Shown piece by piece: positions 51,853 to 62,422 of a stretch of DNA of 64,000 bases (positions are counted from its first letter, which is position 1; each line of letters begins with the position of its first letter). Origin of the DNA: Arenimonas oryziterrae DSM 21050 = YC6267 (GTDB lineage Bacteria; Pseudomonadota; Gammaproteobacteria; Xanthomonadales; Xanthomonadaceae); the NCBI RefSeq assembly GCF_000420545.1, contig NZ_ATVD01000002.1:682001-746000 (forward strand), written 5' to 3'. Below the pieces are notes generated by a model. It worked only from the letters and a program-made list of their open reading frames with translations. It was not told where the DNA came from and did no database searches. Both the position numbers and the translations under genes were made by a program.

Positions 51853-53334
51853 TCAGCCGCCCTGACTGTCGTGGCGCAGCCGGGAGATGCGCAATTCGCC
51901 ATCCTCGCGCTTGAGGTCGAAGCGGATGTCACCGCTGAAACGGCGGCGCTGTTGCTGCCCGCGCGGCTGGATCCAGGCATCGAAACTGGCGATGACCACG
52001 GCGGTGTCGCCGTTTACCAGCCAGCTGGCGTCGTGGATATCGATGCGCCGGCCTTCGGTGGTTTCGAACAACTGACGATAGCTGCGCAGGATCGCGCGGC
52101 GGTCGCTGCGCCGGTCGGTCGACAGCATCGCCTGGATGCGCGCGAGGTCGCCGCTGCTGTAGGCGCCGCGGAAGCGCTCGATGAGTTGCTGCGCGGTCGC
52201 GTCGTCGATCAGGGCGGGTTCGTTGGCGCGTCGTGCGGTCTCGACGACGGCAACGCTGTTGGTCGCGGCAGGCGCGACATTCGCCGACGTGTTCGTGGCT
52301 GCTTCGGCCTGCGCGGCGGCCTGTGCCGCGGCCTGCGCCTGAGCGCGCGCGAGGCGGCGACGTTGTGCGCGCGTCATCGGTGGCGTCGGCGGCACGACCG
52401 CCGTATCGGAAGCCTGCGCCACCGGCGTGGCCGTGCCCTGCGCTGGCGCGCGGCGCGCCGGTTTGACCGGCGGTCGGATCGCAGGCGCGGCGGCGATAGG
52501 CGGTGCGTCGGGGCGGATCGCCGCAGGCAGCGGCGGTGGTGTGGCTTCCGGCGGCGGCGCGGCGGTCATCGCGGGCACCGGTTCGGGCACCGATGCCGTC
52601 GGCGCAGGCACGACGTCGGCCACGAGCGGTGACGCCGGCGTGGCTTCCGGCACCGGTTCCGCGGGCGTTTCGACGATCTGTGCCGCCGCCTGTTTTTCGT
52701 CTTCGTCCATCTTCTGCAGCGTGTACTGCAACCCGAGCGTGCCGATGGCGAGAATCGCAAGACCCCCAAGAATGAAGGTCGGCAGCAGGCGGATCGTGCG
52801 CGAGGAAATCGCCGCGCCGTCCGTCGGTGCCATGGCGCGTCGCGAAACGAGCTCGTTGGCAGCCGGCGCGCGCGGCGGCGCGATCCGCGGCTCCAGGTCC
52901 GCGAGTTGGGTGTCGTAGGCGCGGCGGCGGTCGGGCGTGCGCAAATCCTGCCAGGCGAGATTCACGCGATCGGCGAACACCGCCTCCCACTCATCGCTGT
53001 TGCGATCGGGATGCAACCAGCGCACCAGCCAGCGGTAATGCTCCTTGATGCGCGCGGCATCGGCATCGGGGTCGACGCCGAGAACGCGGTAACTGTCGGA
53101 GTTCGGCGCGAACATCAGCTGCTGGATGAGGAAGGTCGCCGCCTCGATGATCTCGGTGCGCGACTGCCGGCTGTGTTCGATGGCATCGAGAATCGCACTT
53201 TCCTCGCGCGCGGCGATGCGCAGCAAGGTCAGCATGTCGTCGGGCAGCGGGCGGTCGCGCAGCGCGGTCAGCAGGGTGGGCGTGCGTAGCACTGCCAGGG
53301 CCTGCTCCAGCGCTGGGCTATGCACGACGGTCAT
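51853..53334 (-). CDS. membrane J-domain protein with NTF2-like C-terminal domain
   Basis: A 493-residue protein. Residues 80-143 form a J domain with the intact HPD motif (108-110) in RWLHPDRN, needed to stimulate a DnaK partner. One transmembrane helix follows (about 182-204, LLPTFILGGLAILAIGTLGL). A low-complexity Pro/Ala/Val linker runs to about 370, and the C-terminal 120 residues look like an NTF2/SnoaL-like domain (DDATAQQLIERFRGAYSSGD, DTAVVIASFDAWIQP). The J domain is therefore cytoplasmic and the NTF2-like part periplasmic. It overlaps the wzc stop by four bases. The architecture is uncommon for this location. Confidence 0.75.
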   Translation of the reverse strand: MTVVHSPALEQALAVLRTPTLLTALRDRPLPDDMLTLLRIAAREESAILDAIEHSRQSRTEIIEAATFLIQQLMFAPNSDSYRVLGVDPDADAARIKEHYRWLVRWLHPDRNSDEWEAVFADRVNLAWQDLRTPDRRRAYDTQLADLEPRIAPPRAPAANELVSRRAMAPTDGAAISSRTIRLLPTFILGGLAILAIGTLGLQYTLQKMDEDEKQAAAQIVETPAEPVPEATPASPLVADVVPAPTASVPEPVPAMTAAPPPEATPPPLPAAIRPDAPPIAAAPAIRPPVKPARRAPAQGTATPVAQASDTAVVPPTPPMTRAQRRRLARAQAQAAAQAAAQAEAATNTSANVAPAATNSVAVVETARRANEPALIDDATAQQLIERFRGAYSSGDLARIQAMLSTDRRSDRRAILRSYRQLFETTEGRRIDIHDASWLVNGDTAVVIASFDAWIQPRGQQQRRRFSGDIRFDLKREDGELRISRLRHDSQGG

Positions 53335-55622
53335 TGCCGGGTCAGTTTGGCCGTGTTGTTGCCGTAGCTGTAATACGCATAGTCGCCGTAACCGTAACCG
53401 TAACCGGCGTGACTGGCGTGGTACTTGGTCAGCAGCGCGCCGATGACGTGCGCACGCGCGGCCAGCAGTCGCTTGAGCGCGTTGCGCGCGATGCTGATAC
53501 GGGTCTCGCCCGCTTCGACCACCAGGATCGTGCCGGTGCAAACATTGGCCAGGATCGGCGCGTCGGCCAGCCCCATGATCGGCGGACCGTCGACGATGAT
53601 CTGGTCGTATTTCTGCGCGGCCACGGTCAGCAGGGACATGAGCTTGGACCCCATCAACAATTCGGCCGGATTCGGAGGCAGCGGGCCACTGGTGATGAAG
53701 CTCAGATTCGGAATCTCCGGCGAGGTGACGATGGTCTGGGTGACCTTGCTCGCACCGGCCAGCAGGTTGCTCAGGCCATGGCTGTTTTCTGCCCCAAGCG
53801 CACGATGCAGCGACGGATTGCGCAGGTCGGCATCGATAAGCAGGACGCGCTTGCCCAGCTGCGCGAAATTCTTGGCCAGGGTCAGCGCGGTGGTGGACTT
53901 GCCTTCCGACGGCGTCGCACTGGTGACCAGCAGGCAGCGCGGCACGCCTTCGTTCGTGGAGAACTGCAGTGCGGTGCGCACCGACCGGTAGGCTTCGGCG
54001 AACGCCGAACGCGGATCGTCGAGCGCGCGCGCCGGCGTCAGGCCGTCCTTGAGCATTGGGATCACGCCTAGCACGGACAGGCCGAGCAGCTTCTCGATGT
54101 CGTCGGGCGCCTTGACGGTGTCGTCGAGGTATTCGAACAGCAGCGCCAGCAGCACGCCAAGCATCAGGCCGACCAGCAGACCCAGGCCGAGATTGCGGGT
54201 GAGGCTGGGCTTATATTTGCGACCGATGTCGGCGCGATCGACGATCGACAGGTTGTTGGTGCTGACGCCGCCGGCGACGCCGATTTCCTTGTAGCGCTGC
54301 AACAGGCCGTCGTAGAGCTGACGGTTGGTGTCGACCTCGCGCTTGAAGATGTTGTACTGGATCGAGCGGTTCTGCAGATCGAGCACTTCCGACTTCAGAC
54401 CGGTCAACTGCGTCTGCAGCATCGCTTCCTGCTTGGACGCGGCATCGTATTCGGCGCGGATCGAGGACTTGATGTTGGCCACTTCCTGACGGATCTGCTT
54501 GTCGATCTCGTCGATCTGGCTCTTGAGGCTGAGCATCAGCGGGTATTCGGGCTTGTAGGTGCGCAGCTTGTCCTGGTAGTCGGCCATCGCCTTGCCGCGG
54601 CTTTCCTGCAGCGTGTGGATGATCGACGAACCCAGTACATCGGCCGGCAACGAGGTGCCGCTGGCGGCCTGCGCCTGGTTCCAGCGCGCTTCGGCGCGGA
54701 TGCGGTCTTCCTTGGCCTTGGACAACGCGGCATTGATCGAGCCCAGGTTCTGTTCGGTCAGCGTGGCCTGGTCGCCGCCGGCACCGACGATTTGCTCCTT
54801 CTGAGCGAACGCGACGAGCTTGCGTTCCGAATCCTCGAGCTTGAGCTTGAGTTCCTGCAGACGATCTTCCAGGTAGGTCTTCGCGTAAGAGGACGACTCG
54901 AAGCGGCGCTCGAGATTGCTCGCGATGAAAGCTTCGACGACCGCATTGGCGGCCTTGGTCGAAAACGCCGGGCTCGGGCTGTCGAAATGCACGCGCACCA
55001 GACGGGAGTTGCGCACGGGTTCGATCGACAGACCTTCGGCGAAAGCGCTGATAGCCTGCCGGCGACGGGTTGCGCTGGCTTCGTCGGCCTCGCCCTGCGA
55101 GGGTTCGTCATTGCTGGAAAAAATTCCGGTCAGGCGCCGCCACGGCGACGGCGGCGTGAGCTTTTCCAGCGCTCCCGGCGCAGTCAGTCCCAACTGGGTC
55201 GCGACGCGTTCGGCCAGCGCACGGCTCTTCAACAGTTCGTATTGCGTCTGATAGAAATCGCGGTCGCCGGCGCCGCCTTCCACCGCGCCCATGCCTTCGA
55301 CCTGCACGACCTGGATCGTGTCGCGGTCGATCTGCAGCGTCGCCGAGGCGCGATAGATCGGCGTCATCAGCAGCGTCGCCACCAGGGTACTCACCAGCAC
55401 GATGCCCATCGCACCGAGCACGGTCCATTTGCGCTTGACCAGGATGCGCCAGTAGCTGAGCAGGTCGATCTCGTCACCGCCAGCCACGGCCTCCTGCGAA
55501 CGCAGGTCCAGGCTCAGCTGTTGATTGCGCGCGATGGTCAGCGACTGGATGCGTCGCGAATCGACAGGCGTGGGGAAATTCCCCTCGCCGCCCGACATCG
55601 GATCCTTGTTTGCGTCCTGCAT
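53331..55622 (-). CDS. wzc: polysaccharide co-polymerase / bacterial tyrosine autokinase (Wzc)
   Basis: Fused Wzz-type co-polymerase and BY-kinase of 763 residues controlling chain length and export. The N-terminal helix (about 57-77), the coiled-coil periplasmic region and second helix (NLGLGLLVGLMLGVLLALLF) are followed by the cytoplasmic kinase: Walker A SATPSEGKSTTALTLAKNF, Walker A' VLLIDADLRNPSLH, Walker B IIVDGPPIMGLADA. The C-terminus ends in a Tyr-rich tail with seven Tyr (AGYGYGYGDYAYYSYG), the usual autophosphorylation cluster. A PHP phosphatase gene two genes upstream would reverse it. ATG 55622 is assumed. Confidence 0.93.
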   Translation of the reverse strand: MQDANKDPMSGGEGNFPTPVDSRRIQSLTIARNQQLSLDLRSQEAVAGGDEIDLLSYWRILVKRKWTVLGAMGIVLVSTLVATLLMTPIYRASATLQIDRDTIQVVQVEGMGAVEGGAGDRDFYQTQYELLKSRALAERVATQLGLTAPGALEKLTPPSPWRRLTGIFSSNDEPSQGEADEASATRRRQAISAFAEGLSIEPVRNSRLVRVHFDSPSPAFSTKAANAVVEAFIASNLERRFESSSYAKTYLEDRLQELKLKLEDSERKLVAFAQKEQIVGAGGDQATLTEQNLGSINAALSKAKEDRIRAEARWNQAQAASGTSLPADVLGSSIIHTLQESRGKAMADYQDKLRTYKPEYPLMLSLKSQIDEIDKQIRQEVANIKSSIRAEYDAASKQEAMLQTQLTGLKSEVLDLQNRSIQYNIFKREVDTNRQLYDGLLQRYKEIGVAGGVSTNNLSIVDRADIGRKYKPSLTRNLGLGLLVGLMLGVLLALLFEYLDDTVKAPDDIEKLLGLSVLGVIPMLKDGLTPARALDDPRSAFAEAYRSVRTALQFSTNEGVPRCLLVTSATPSEGKSTTALTLAKNFAQLGKRVLLIDADLRNPSLHRALGAENSHGLSNLLAGASKVTQTIVTSPEIPNLSFITSGPLPPNPAELLMGSKLMSLLTVAAQKYDQIIVDGPPIMGLADAPILANVCTGTILVVEAGETRISIARNALKRLLAARAHVIGALLTKYHASHAGYGYGYGDYAYYSYGNNTAKLTRQ

Positions 55623-55653
55623 GAGCGTTCCTTCTTACTTCAAGTCGCGGCGA

Positions 55654-56382
55654 TCAATACACGCCGAACATGTTCAACACGGGCACCGCTTCGATGATGC
55701 GGCGCAGCGCGGTCTTGGAACCCGACTGGTCCACGACCACCACGTCGTCGCCGTAGATCTGCGGATCCTCCGCCTGGCCGGCGCGGATCTGCTTGAGGTC
55801 GAACACTGCAGCCATCTTCTTGCCATCGATCATGCGGAACACGACGATGCCCTGAAGGTTGGCAAGCTGATCCATGCCGCCGGCCATCGCGATGCTCTGC
55901 AACAGGGTCGTGCGACCGGTCAGTGGATAAATGCCCGGCTTCTTGACGGCGCCTTCGAGGGTGACGCGCTGGCTGGTGAATTCCTTCACGAACACCGAGA
56001 CCTGCGGATTTTGCAGATATTTTTCGGTGAGCTTGGCGCTGATCTCGCTCTCCAGCTCGGGCACGGTCTTGCCGCCGGCCTGCATCTGGCCGATCAGCGG
56101 CAGGGAGATCTGGCCGCCGGAATTGATGCGTACGGTGCGATTGAGGTCGGGCACCTGGAACACGGTGATTTCGAGCAGGTCCTGCGGACCGACGCGGTAG
56201 TTGTCCACGCCCGTGTAAGCCCCGGACTGGGCCGTCGTATCGGGCGCGGGCAGCGACTCGGTCGAGGTCACGGCATGGGCGGTACCGCTGCGCACGGCAT
56301 TGCCCGAGGAGCTCGCGCAGCCCGAGAGCGAGGCGGCGAGCGCCAGGAGTCCGACGATCAGTAAACGAGAGGTGGGCAACAT
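55654..56382 (-). CDS. wza: outer-membrane polysaccharide export lipoprotein (Wza-like)
   Basis: A 242-residue secretin-like export lipoprotein. The signal peptide ends at the lipobox LSGC (Cys about 22). The poly-export domain has YRVGPQDLLEITVFQVPDLNRTVRINSGGQISLPLIGQM, followed by a SLBB-type segment (VTLEGAVKKPGIYPLTGRTTL). It is shorter than Escherichia coli Wza (about 380), as is common in gum/exo-type loci. It forms the envelope exit channel with Wzc. Confidence 0.92.
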   Translation of the reverse strand: MLPTSRLLIVGLLALAASLSGCASSSGNAVRSGTAHAVTSTESLPAPDTTAQSGAYTGVDNYRVGPQDLLEITVFQVPDLNRTVRINSGGQISLPLIGQMQAGGKTVPELESEISAKLTEKYLQNPQVSVFVKEFTSQRVTLEGAVKKPGIYPLTGRTTLLQSIAMAGGMDQLANLQGIVVFRMIDGKKMAAVFDLKQIRAGQAEDPQIYGDDVVVVDQSGSKTALRRIIEAVPVLNMFGVY

Positions 56383-56410
56383 GGCGATCCTTCCTTAGGT
56401 GCCGGGAACA

Positions 56411-57208
56411 TTATGGGCCGCCAAACCAGCGCTGCCACAATCCTTTGCTGGGCGCCGCCGGGGCGGGACGTGCCGGCAACGGCGGCATCGTCTCAGGAGC
56501 AACGTTGGCCAGGATGCCTTGCGGCCGGGTCAGCACCAGATGCGTCGCCTCGACATCGCCCACGCGCTGGGCGGCCGCGTCGCGGCCCTCGGCGAGCAGG
56601 GGCGGCCGCTTGTCGATGTGGTGGGAATCAGTCGCCAGGATATGCACCAGCCCCTCGTCGAGCATGCGCTCGGCCCAGTATTTGGGGCGGCGGCCGAAGC
56701 GGCCGGTGAGGCTGCCGGCGGTCAGCTGGATCCAGGCGCCGCCGTGCACGGTCTTGCCGAAGATTTCGTAGTGGCTCTCGATCCAGGTCAGGCGCTCGGG
56801 GTGGGTGATCACCGGCACGAAGCCGGCCGCGAGCAGGTTGAACACCGATTCCTCGAAGCGCGGCGGCGCCACGTGGTGCGGCGGTTCGAGCAGGAAATAG
56901 CGGGTACCGCCCAGCGTGGGCACCCGGCCGCTGCGGATGCCGGCGACCAGATCCGGCGCGAGATGGGTGTCGGCGCCGTAGGTCAGGGTCAGTGGAATGC
57001 CCGCCTCGCGCAGATGCTGCTGCAGCTGCGCCACCGCGGCTTCGATGCCGGCGCGGTCGTTTTCGTACAGGCCCGGATAGATGTGCGGCGTGCAAGCGGC
57101 AATGTGGATGCCGTCGGCGACCGCGCAGCGCGCCATCGCCAGTGCGACCGCGAGATCAGGGGCCCCGTCGTCGATACCGGGCAGGATGTGGCAATGCAGG
57201 TCGATCAT
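56411..57208 (-). CDS. PHP-type protein-tyrosine phosphatase (CpsB/YwqE-like)
   Basis: A metal-dependent phosphatase of 265 residues that dephosphorylates the Tyr tail of BY-kinases. PHP metal ligands: DLHCHILPGIDDG (N-terminus), CTPHIYPG, YGADTHLAPD, THPERL (His) and ATDSHHIDK. Residues 240-265 form a Pro/Ala-rich tail. Gram-negative Wzc proteins usually pair with a low-molecular-weight phosphatase (Wzb); a PHP-type CpsB is more typical of Gram-positives and of some Xanthomonadales/Burkholderia loci. Confidence 0.9.
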   Translation of the reverse strand: MIDLHCHILPGIDDGAPDLAVALAMARCAVADGIHIAACTPHIYPGLYENDRAGIEAAVAQLQQHLREAGIPLTLTYGADTHLAPDLVAGIRSGRVPTLGGTRYFLLEPPHHVAPPRFEESVFNLLAAGFVPVITHPERLTWIESHYEIFGKTVHGGAWIQLTAGSLTGRFGRRPKYWAERMLDEGLVHILATDSHHIDKRPPLLAEGRDAAAQRVGDVEATHLVLTRPQGILANVAPETMPPLPARPAPAAPSKGLWQRWFGGP

Positions 57209-57260
57209 GCGATCAGGTCGTCGCGTCCGTCACTGTGGATGATCCGATGGGACGGTCCCA

Positions 57261-58388
57261 CTAGATCAGCCGGGGGTTCGGCTTGCCGGGCAGAAATCGC
57301 AGGCGACAGCGTTCAAGGAAGGTAACCGCGCGCTCGCGCTTGGAACTGAACCAATAGTAAGCCGCAATCGCCAGCAGGAAGGTGACCACCAGCGACGGCC
57401 GATACACGCCCATCTTGACCGCCATGCCGGCTGCCAGGCCCAGAAGCAGCGACAGCCCCGCCAGACCCCAAGCGATCTGCGACGGCGAATAGCCGGCGTC
57501 GAGCAAGAGGTGGTGCATGTGGTCGCGATCGGCAGAGAACGGCGACCGACCCTGACGCACGCGGCGGAACATCAGCGTGACGCAGTCGATCAGCGGAAAC
57601 GCGATCGTCCACGGGCCGAGCACCGGCGACACCGGATGGGCGGCGTTCTGGGTCAGGCGCACCGACGTCCAGGCGATGATGAAACCCAACAGCATGCTGC
57701 CGGCATTGCCCAGGAACACCCGCGCCCGCGGCTGCCACGGAAAACGCGCGTTCCACAACAGGAATCCGGCCACGGCACCGGCAACCGCCAGCAGCCGTTC
57801 GGCGGTAACGATGTTGCCGCCGTACAGCGCGAACGCAGCGAACAGCAGCACCGAGATCAGCACCTGGCCGCCGGCGAGTCCGTCGGAGCCGTCGATCATG
57901 TTCAGCGCATTGATGACGCCGACGGCGATGAAGATCGTGAACGGCACCGACACCCACCAGCCCAGATACAGATTGGGAATGCCGAAGACGTCGTCGAGGT
58001 TCTGCACGCGCGCATTGGCGTAGAAGATCATCCCGAGCGTCACCAGGACCTGGACGCCAATGCGCAAGCGCCAGCTCAGGTCGTAGCGATCGTCCGCCAA
58101 CCCCACGACCACCAGTCCGGCGCTGCAAAGGCAAAACACCAGATTGGCTGTCGTCAGATAGCGATCGAAGATCAGCATCGACAGCAGGATGGCCACCAGG
58201 ATGACCGCGCCGCCGACATACGGCGTCGGCAGTTCATGCTGCTTGCGGCCGCCGGGAATGTCGTACAGGCCGAGCCGATTGGCGATCGGCAGCGAGAGCG
58301 GAATCAACAGTGCCGCGAATGCGAACGCGGCCAGCGTTCGCAACAAGGTCCAACCATCCAGCTGGTAGAGCAAACTCATCCAATCCAT
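57261..58388 (-). CDS. undecaprenyl-phosphate sugar-1-phosphate transferase (WecA/MraY family)
   Basis: Starts each repeat unit by moving a sugar-1-phosphate, usually GlcNAc or a derivative, from UDP onto undecaprenyl phosphate. It has 375 residues with about 11 helices. Motifs: the Asp-rich loop GLADDRYDLSWRLRIG, NALNMIDGSDGLAGG and SAGLVVVG in the membrane, and the cytoplasmic loop RDHMHHLLLDAGYSPSQ typical of WecA-type enzymes. It is encoded between manC and the phosphatase, consistent with an initiating role. Confidence 0.9.
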   Translation of the reverse strand: MDWMSLLYQLDGWTLLRTLAAFAFAALLIPLSLPIANRLGLYDIPGGRKQHELPTPYVGGAVILVAILLSMLIFDRYLTTANLVFCLCSAGLVVVGLADDRYDLSWRLRIGVQVLVTLGMIFYANARVQNLDDVFGIPNLYLGWWVSVPFTIFIAVGVINALNMIDGSDGLAGGQVLISVLLFAAFALYGGNIVTAERLLAVAGAVAGFLLWNARFPWQPRARVFLGNAGSMLLGFIIAWTSVRLTQNAAHPVSPVLGPWTIAFPLIDCVTLMFRRVRQGRSPFSADRDHMHHLLLDAGYSPSQIAWGLAGLSLLLGLAAGMAVKMGVYRPSLVVTFLLAIAAYYWFSSKRERAVTFLERCRLRFLPGKPNPRLI

Positions 58389-58455
58389 TCGCGCCCCTAC
58401 ATCTTGAATCGCGCCGTGATTGTCGAATCCGCACCGATCCTTCGGTGACTATCTT

Positions 58456-59871
58456 TCAACCTGCACTGCGTCCGTATTTATCTTCGAAACGGACGATATC
58501 ATCTTCACCCAGGTAACTGCCCGACTGCACTTCGATCAATTCCAGCGGCACGCGACCGGGATTCTCCAGGCGATGCGTGCTGCCCAGCGGAATGTAGGTG
58601 CTCTCGTTTTCGCTGAGGATGAACACCTTGTCATCGCACGTGACCCGGGCAGTACCGCTGACGACGATCCAGTGTTCGGCGCGATGGTGGTGCATCTGCA
58701 GGCTCAGCGTCGCGCCCGGCTTGACCACGATGCGCTTGACCTGGAAGCGTTCGCCGTTGTCGATCGAATCGTAATTTCCCCACGGGCGGTACACCTTGCG
58801 GTGCCAGGCGGCCTGCGGTCGCTGATCGCGCTTGAGCTGGGCGACGATGTCCTTGACCTGCTGCACCTGGTCGCGATGCGCAACCAGCAGCGCATCGTCG
58901 GTATCGACGACGACGATGTCGTCCAGGCCGAGCATCGCGATCAGGCGGCGCTCGCCCATCGCGAGCGTATTGCGGCAATCGCGCGCCATGACGTCGCCGC
59001 GGTGGGCGTTGCCGGTGGCGTCCTGCGCGGACACTTCCCACAGCGCCGACCACGAACCGACATCGTTCCAACCCACGTCGATCGGCAACACCTGCGCGGC
59101 ATCGGTCTTTTCCATGACCGCATAGTCGATGGAATCGGCCGGGCAAGCCGCGAACGCGTCCTTGTCCAGGCGCAGGAAATCGGCATCTCGTTTGGCGCCG
59201 GTCAGCGCGGCGCGCGCGCTGTCGATCATCTGCGGCTGGGTCTTGCCCAGTTCCTCGAGATAGCGCGAAGCACGGAACGCGAACATGCCGCTGTTCCAGA
59301 AATATTCGCCGCTGGCGACGTACTGGCCGGCGGTGGCGAGATCGGGTTTTTCGACGAAACGCTCGACCGGGCGCACGCCCTCGCCTTTCGCCGCCTTGAT
59401 GTAGCCGTAGCCGGTTTCGGGCGCGGACGGCACGATGCCGAAGGTGACCAGGGCGCCGGCTTTCGCGGCCGGCAGGGCCGCGAGCACGGCGGCACGGAAC
59501 GCGGGCTCGTCGCGGATCACATGATCGGACGGCAGCACCAGCAGCACCGGATCGCTGCCGTCGGCCATCGCCTGCAACGCCGCGACCGCGATCGCCGGGG
59601 CGGTATTGCGGCCGACCGGTTCGAGAATCAGGGCCGAGGGTTTGACGCCGATCTGCTGCAGCTGTTCGGCGACCAGGAAGCGATGCTCCTCGTTGGCCAC
59701 GACCAGCGGCGCTTCCGCACCGGGCAGGCCGCGCAGGCGCAGCCACGTGTCCTGCAACAAGGTGTGCTCGGTCAGCAGCGGCAGGAATTGCTTGGGATGG
59801 GCCTCGCGGGACAGGGGCCACAGCCGGGTGCCGGAACCGCCGGAAAGGAGCACGGGAACGAGTTCGCTCAT
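58456..59871 (-). CDS. manC: mannose-1-phosphate guanylyltransferase / mannose-6-phosphate isomerase
   Basis: Bifunctional type II enzyme making GDP-mannose, 471 residues. The nucleotidyltransferase part has [26 protein letters not shown] and FVEKPD. The C-terminal cupin carries the isomerase metal site in [18 protein letters not shown] 59871 (MSELVPVLL) gives the family start; an in-frame extension to 59943 is not needed. It begins the leftward polysaccharide cluster, diverging from amgK over a 114-base spacer that should hold the main promoter, though I see no clear consensus there. Mannose is therefore a likely component. Confidence 0.93.
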   Translation of the reverse strand: MSELVPVLLSGGSGTRLWPLSREAHPKQFLPLLTEHTLLQDTWLRLRGLPGAEAPLVVANEEHRFLVAEQLQQIGVKPSALILEPVGRNTAPAIAVAALQAMADGSDPVLLVLPSDHVIRDEPAFRAAVLAALPAAKAGALVTFGIVPSAPETGYGYIKAAKGEGVRPVERFVEKPDLATAGQYVASGEYFWNSGMFAFRASRYLEELGKTQPQMIDSARAALTGAKRDADFLRLDKDAFAACPADSIDYAVMEKTDAAQVLPIDVGWNDVGSWSALWEVSAQDATGNAHRGDVMARDCRNTLAMGERRLIAMLGLDDIVVVDTDDALLVAHRDQVQQVKDIVAQLKRDQRPQAAWHRKVYRPWGNYDSIDNGERFQVKRIVVKPGATLSLQMHHHRAEHWIVVSGTARVTCDDKVFILSENESTYIPLGSTHRLENPGRVPLELIEVQSGSYLGEDDIVRFEDKYGRSAG

Positions 59872-59985
59872 AAAGCCTGTAATGAAAGGAACCGGGCCAC
59901 ATCTTGCCACGACAGGGGCGATTTTCGTGCCTTTGGTCGCCATCGTTCATACTTCGCGGCATTACCTGCCCCACCGGACCTGCTG

Positions 59986-61706
<1,721 letters not shown>

Positions 61707-61708
61707 AA

Positions 61709-61733
61709 GCATCGCGGCCAGGTCCGCTCCCAC
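61709..61733. repeat. REP element between murU and hda
   Basis: GCATCGCGGCCAGGTCCGCTC plus CCAC is a REP unit of the same family as those near the RAYT gene, in the reverse orientation with two changed bases. It lies in the 26-base spacer between convergent stop codons and may act as a transcript end. Confidence 0.75.
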
Positions 61734-62422
61734 TAAACCGCGGGCAGGAACTGGCGCAGGAACGGAATGGTGACGCGGCGTTGCGCGGCAAGGCTCTCGC
61801 GATCGAGGCGATCAAGCAGCACCGTCAGCGTGGCGAGATCGCGGCCGACGCGGCGGAACAGATAATCGAGCACGGCATCGTCGAGTTCCAGGCCGCGACG
61901 CGCCGCACGTTGCCGCAGGACATCGCGCCGCGCGTCTTCGTCCAGCGGCGCGAGCGCCAGACGCGTGCATTGCTCCAGGCGCGAGACCAGATCGGGCACG
62001 CCGATCGGCAAGGCCGCCGGCATCGCGCTCGCGGCATAGATCACGCGGCCGTCGCCGGCGCGGGCACGATTGTGGAAATGAAATAGCGCCACCTCGTCGT
62101 CGCGATCACCGACGATCGCATCGAGCCCGTCCAGGCAGACCAAGGCGGCATCGTCCTGACCGACCAGGGCCTGCTCAAGACGCCCGGCCATCGCCGCGAG
62201 GGGCAGGTAGACCGCGCGGCGACCGAGTGCCTGCGCTTCGGCGCAGGCCGCGAGCAACAGATGGGTCTTGCCGCTGCCGACGGGACCGGCCAGATACAGC
62301 CAGTCCGATCGGGCTCCGGCGGCAACGGCCGCAACCAGATCGCGCACGGCGATCTCGCCGACATAGGCGGACAGGCGCTGGTCGGGCGGAAATTTCAGCG
62401 TCAGCGGAAGCTGCGCGCTCAC
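61733..62422 (-). CDS. hda: DnaA regulatory inactivator Hda
   Basis: AAA+ protein of 229 residues related to DnaA domain III, which with the sliding clamp stimulates DnaA-ATP hydrolysis to limit replication initiation. It starts with the clamp-binding pentapeptide QLPLTL near the N-terminus, then Walker A GPVGSGKTHLL and LVCLDGLDAI; arginine-rich sensor sequences follow. The start is GTG 62422, overlapping the preceding stop (GTGA). It lacks the DnaA DNA-binding domain, as expected. Confidence 0.9.
   Translation of the reverse strand: MSAQLPLTLKFPPDQRLSAYVGEIAVRDLVAAVAAGARSDWLYLAGPVGSGKTHLLLAACAEAQALGRRAVYLPLAAMAGRLEQALVGQDDAALVCLDGLDAIVGDRDDEVALFHFHNRARAGDGRVIYAASAMPAALPIGVPDLVSRLEQCTRLALAPLDEDARRDVLRQRAARRGLELDDAVLDYLFRRVGRDLATLTVLLDRLDRESLAAQRRVTIPFLRQFLPAV

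Noticed and set aside
35107-59871. Polysaccharide locus considered as an exosortase/PEP-CTERM locus
   Set aside because: The asparagine-synthase, Wzc and TPR genes fit such loci, but no exosortase or PEP-CTERM protein is visible in the window.
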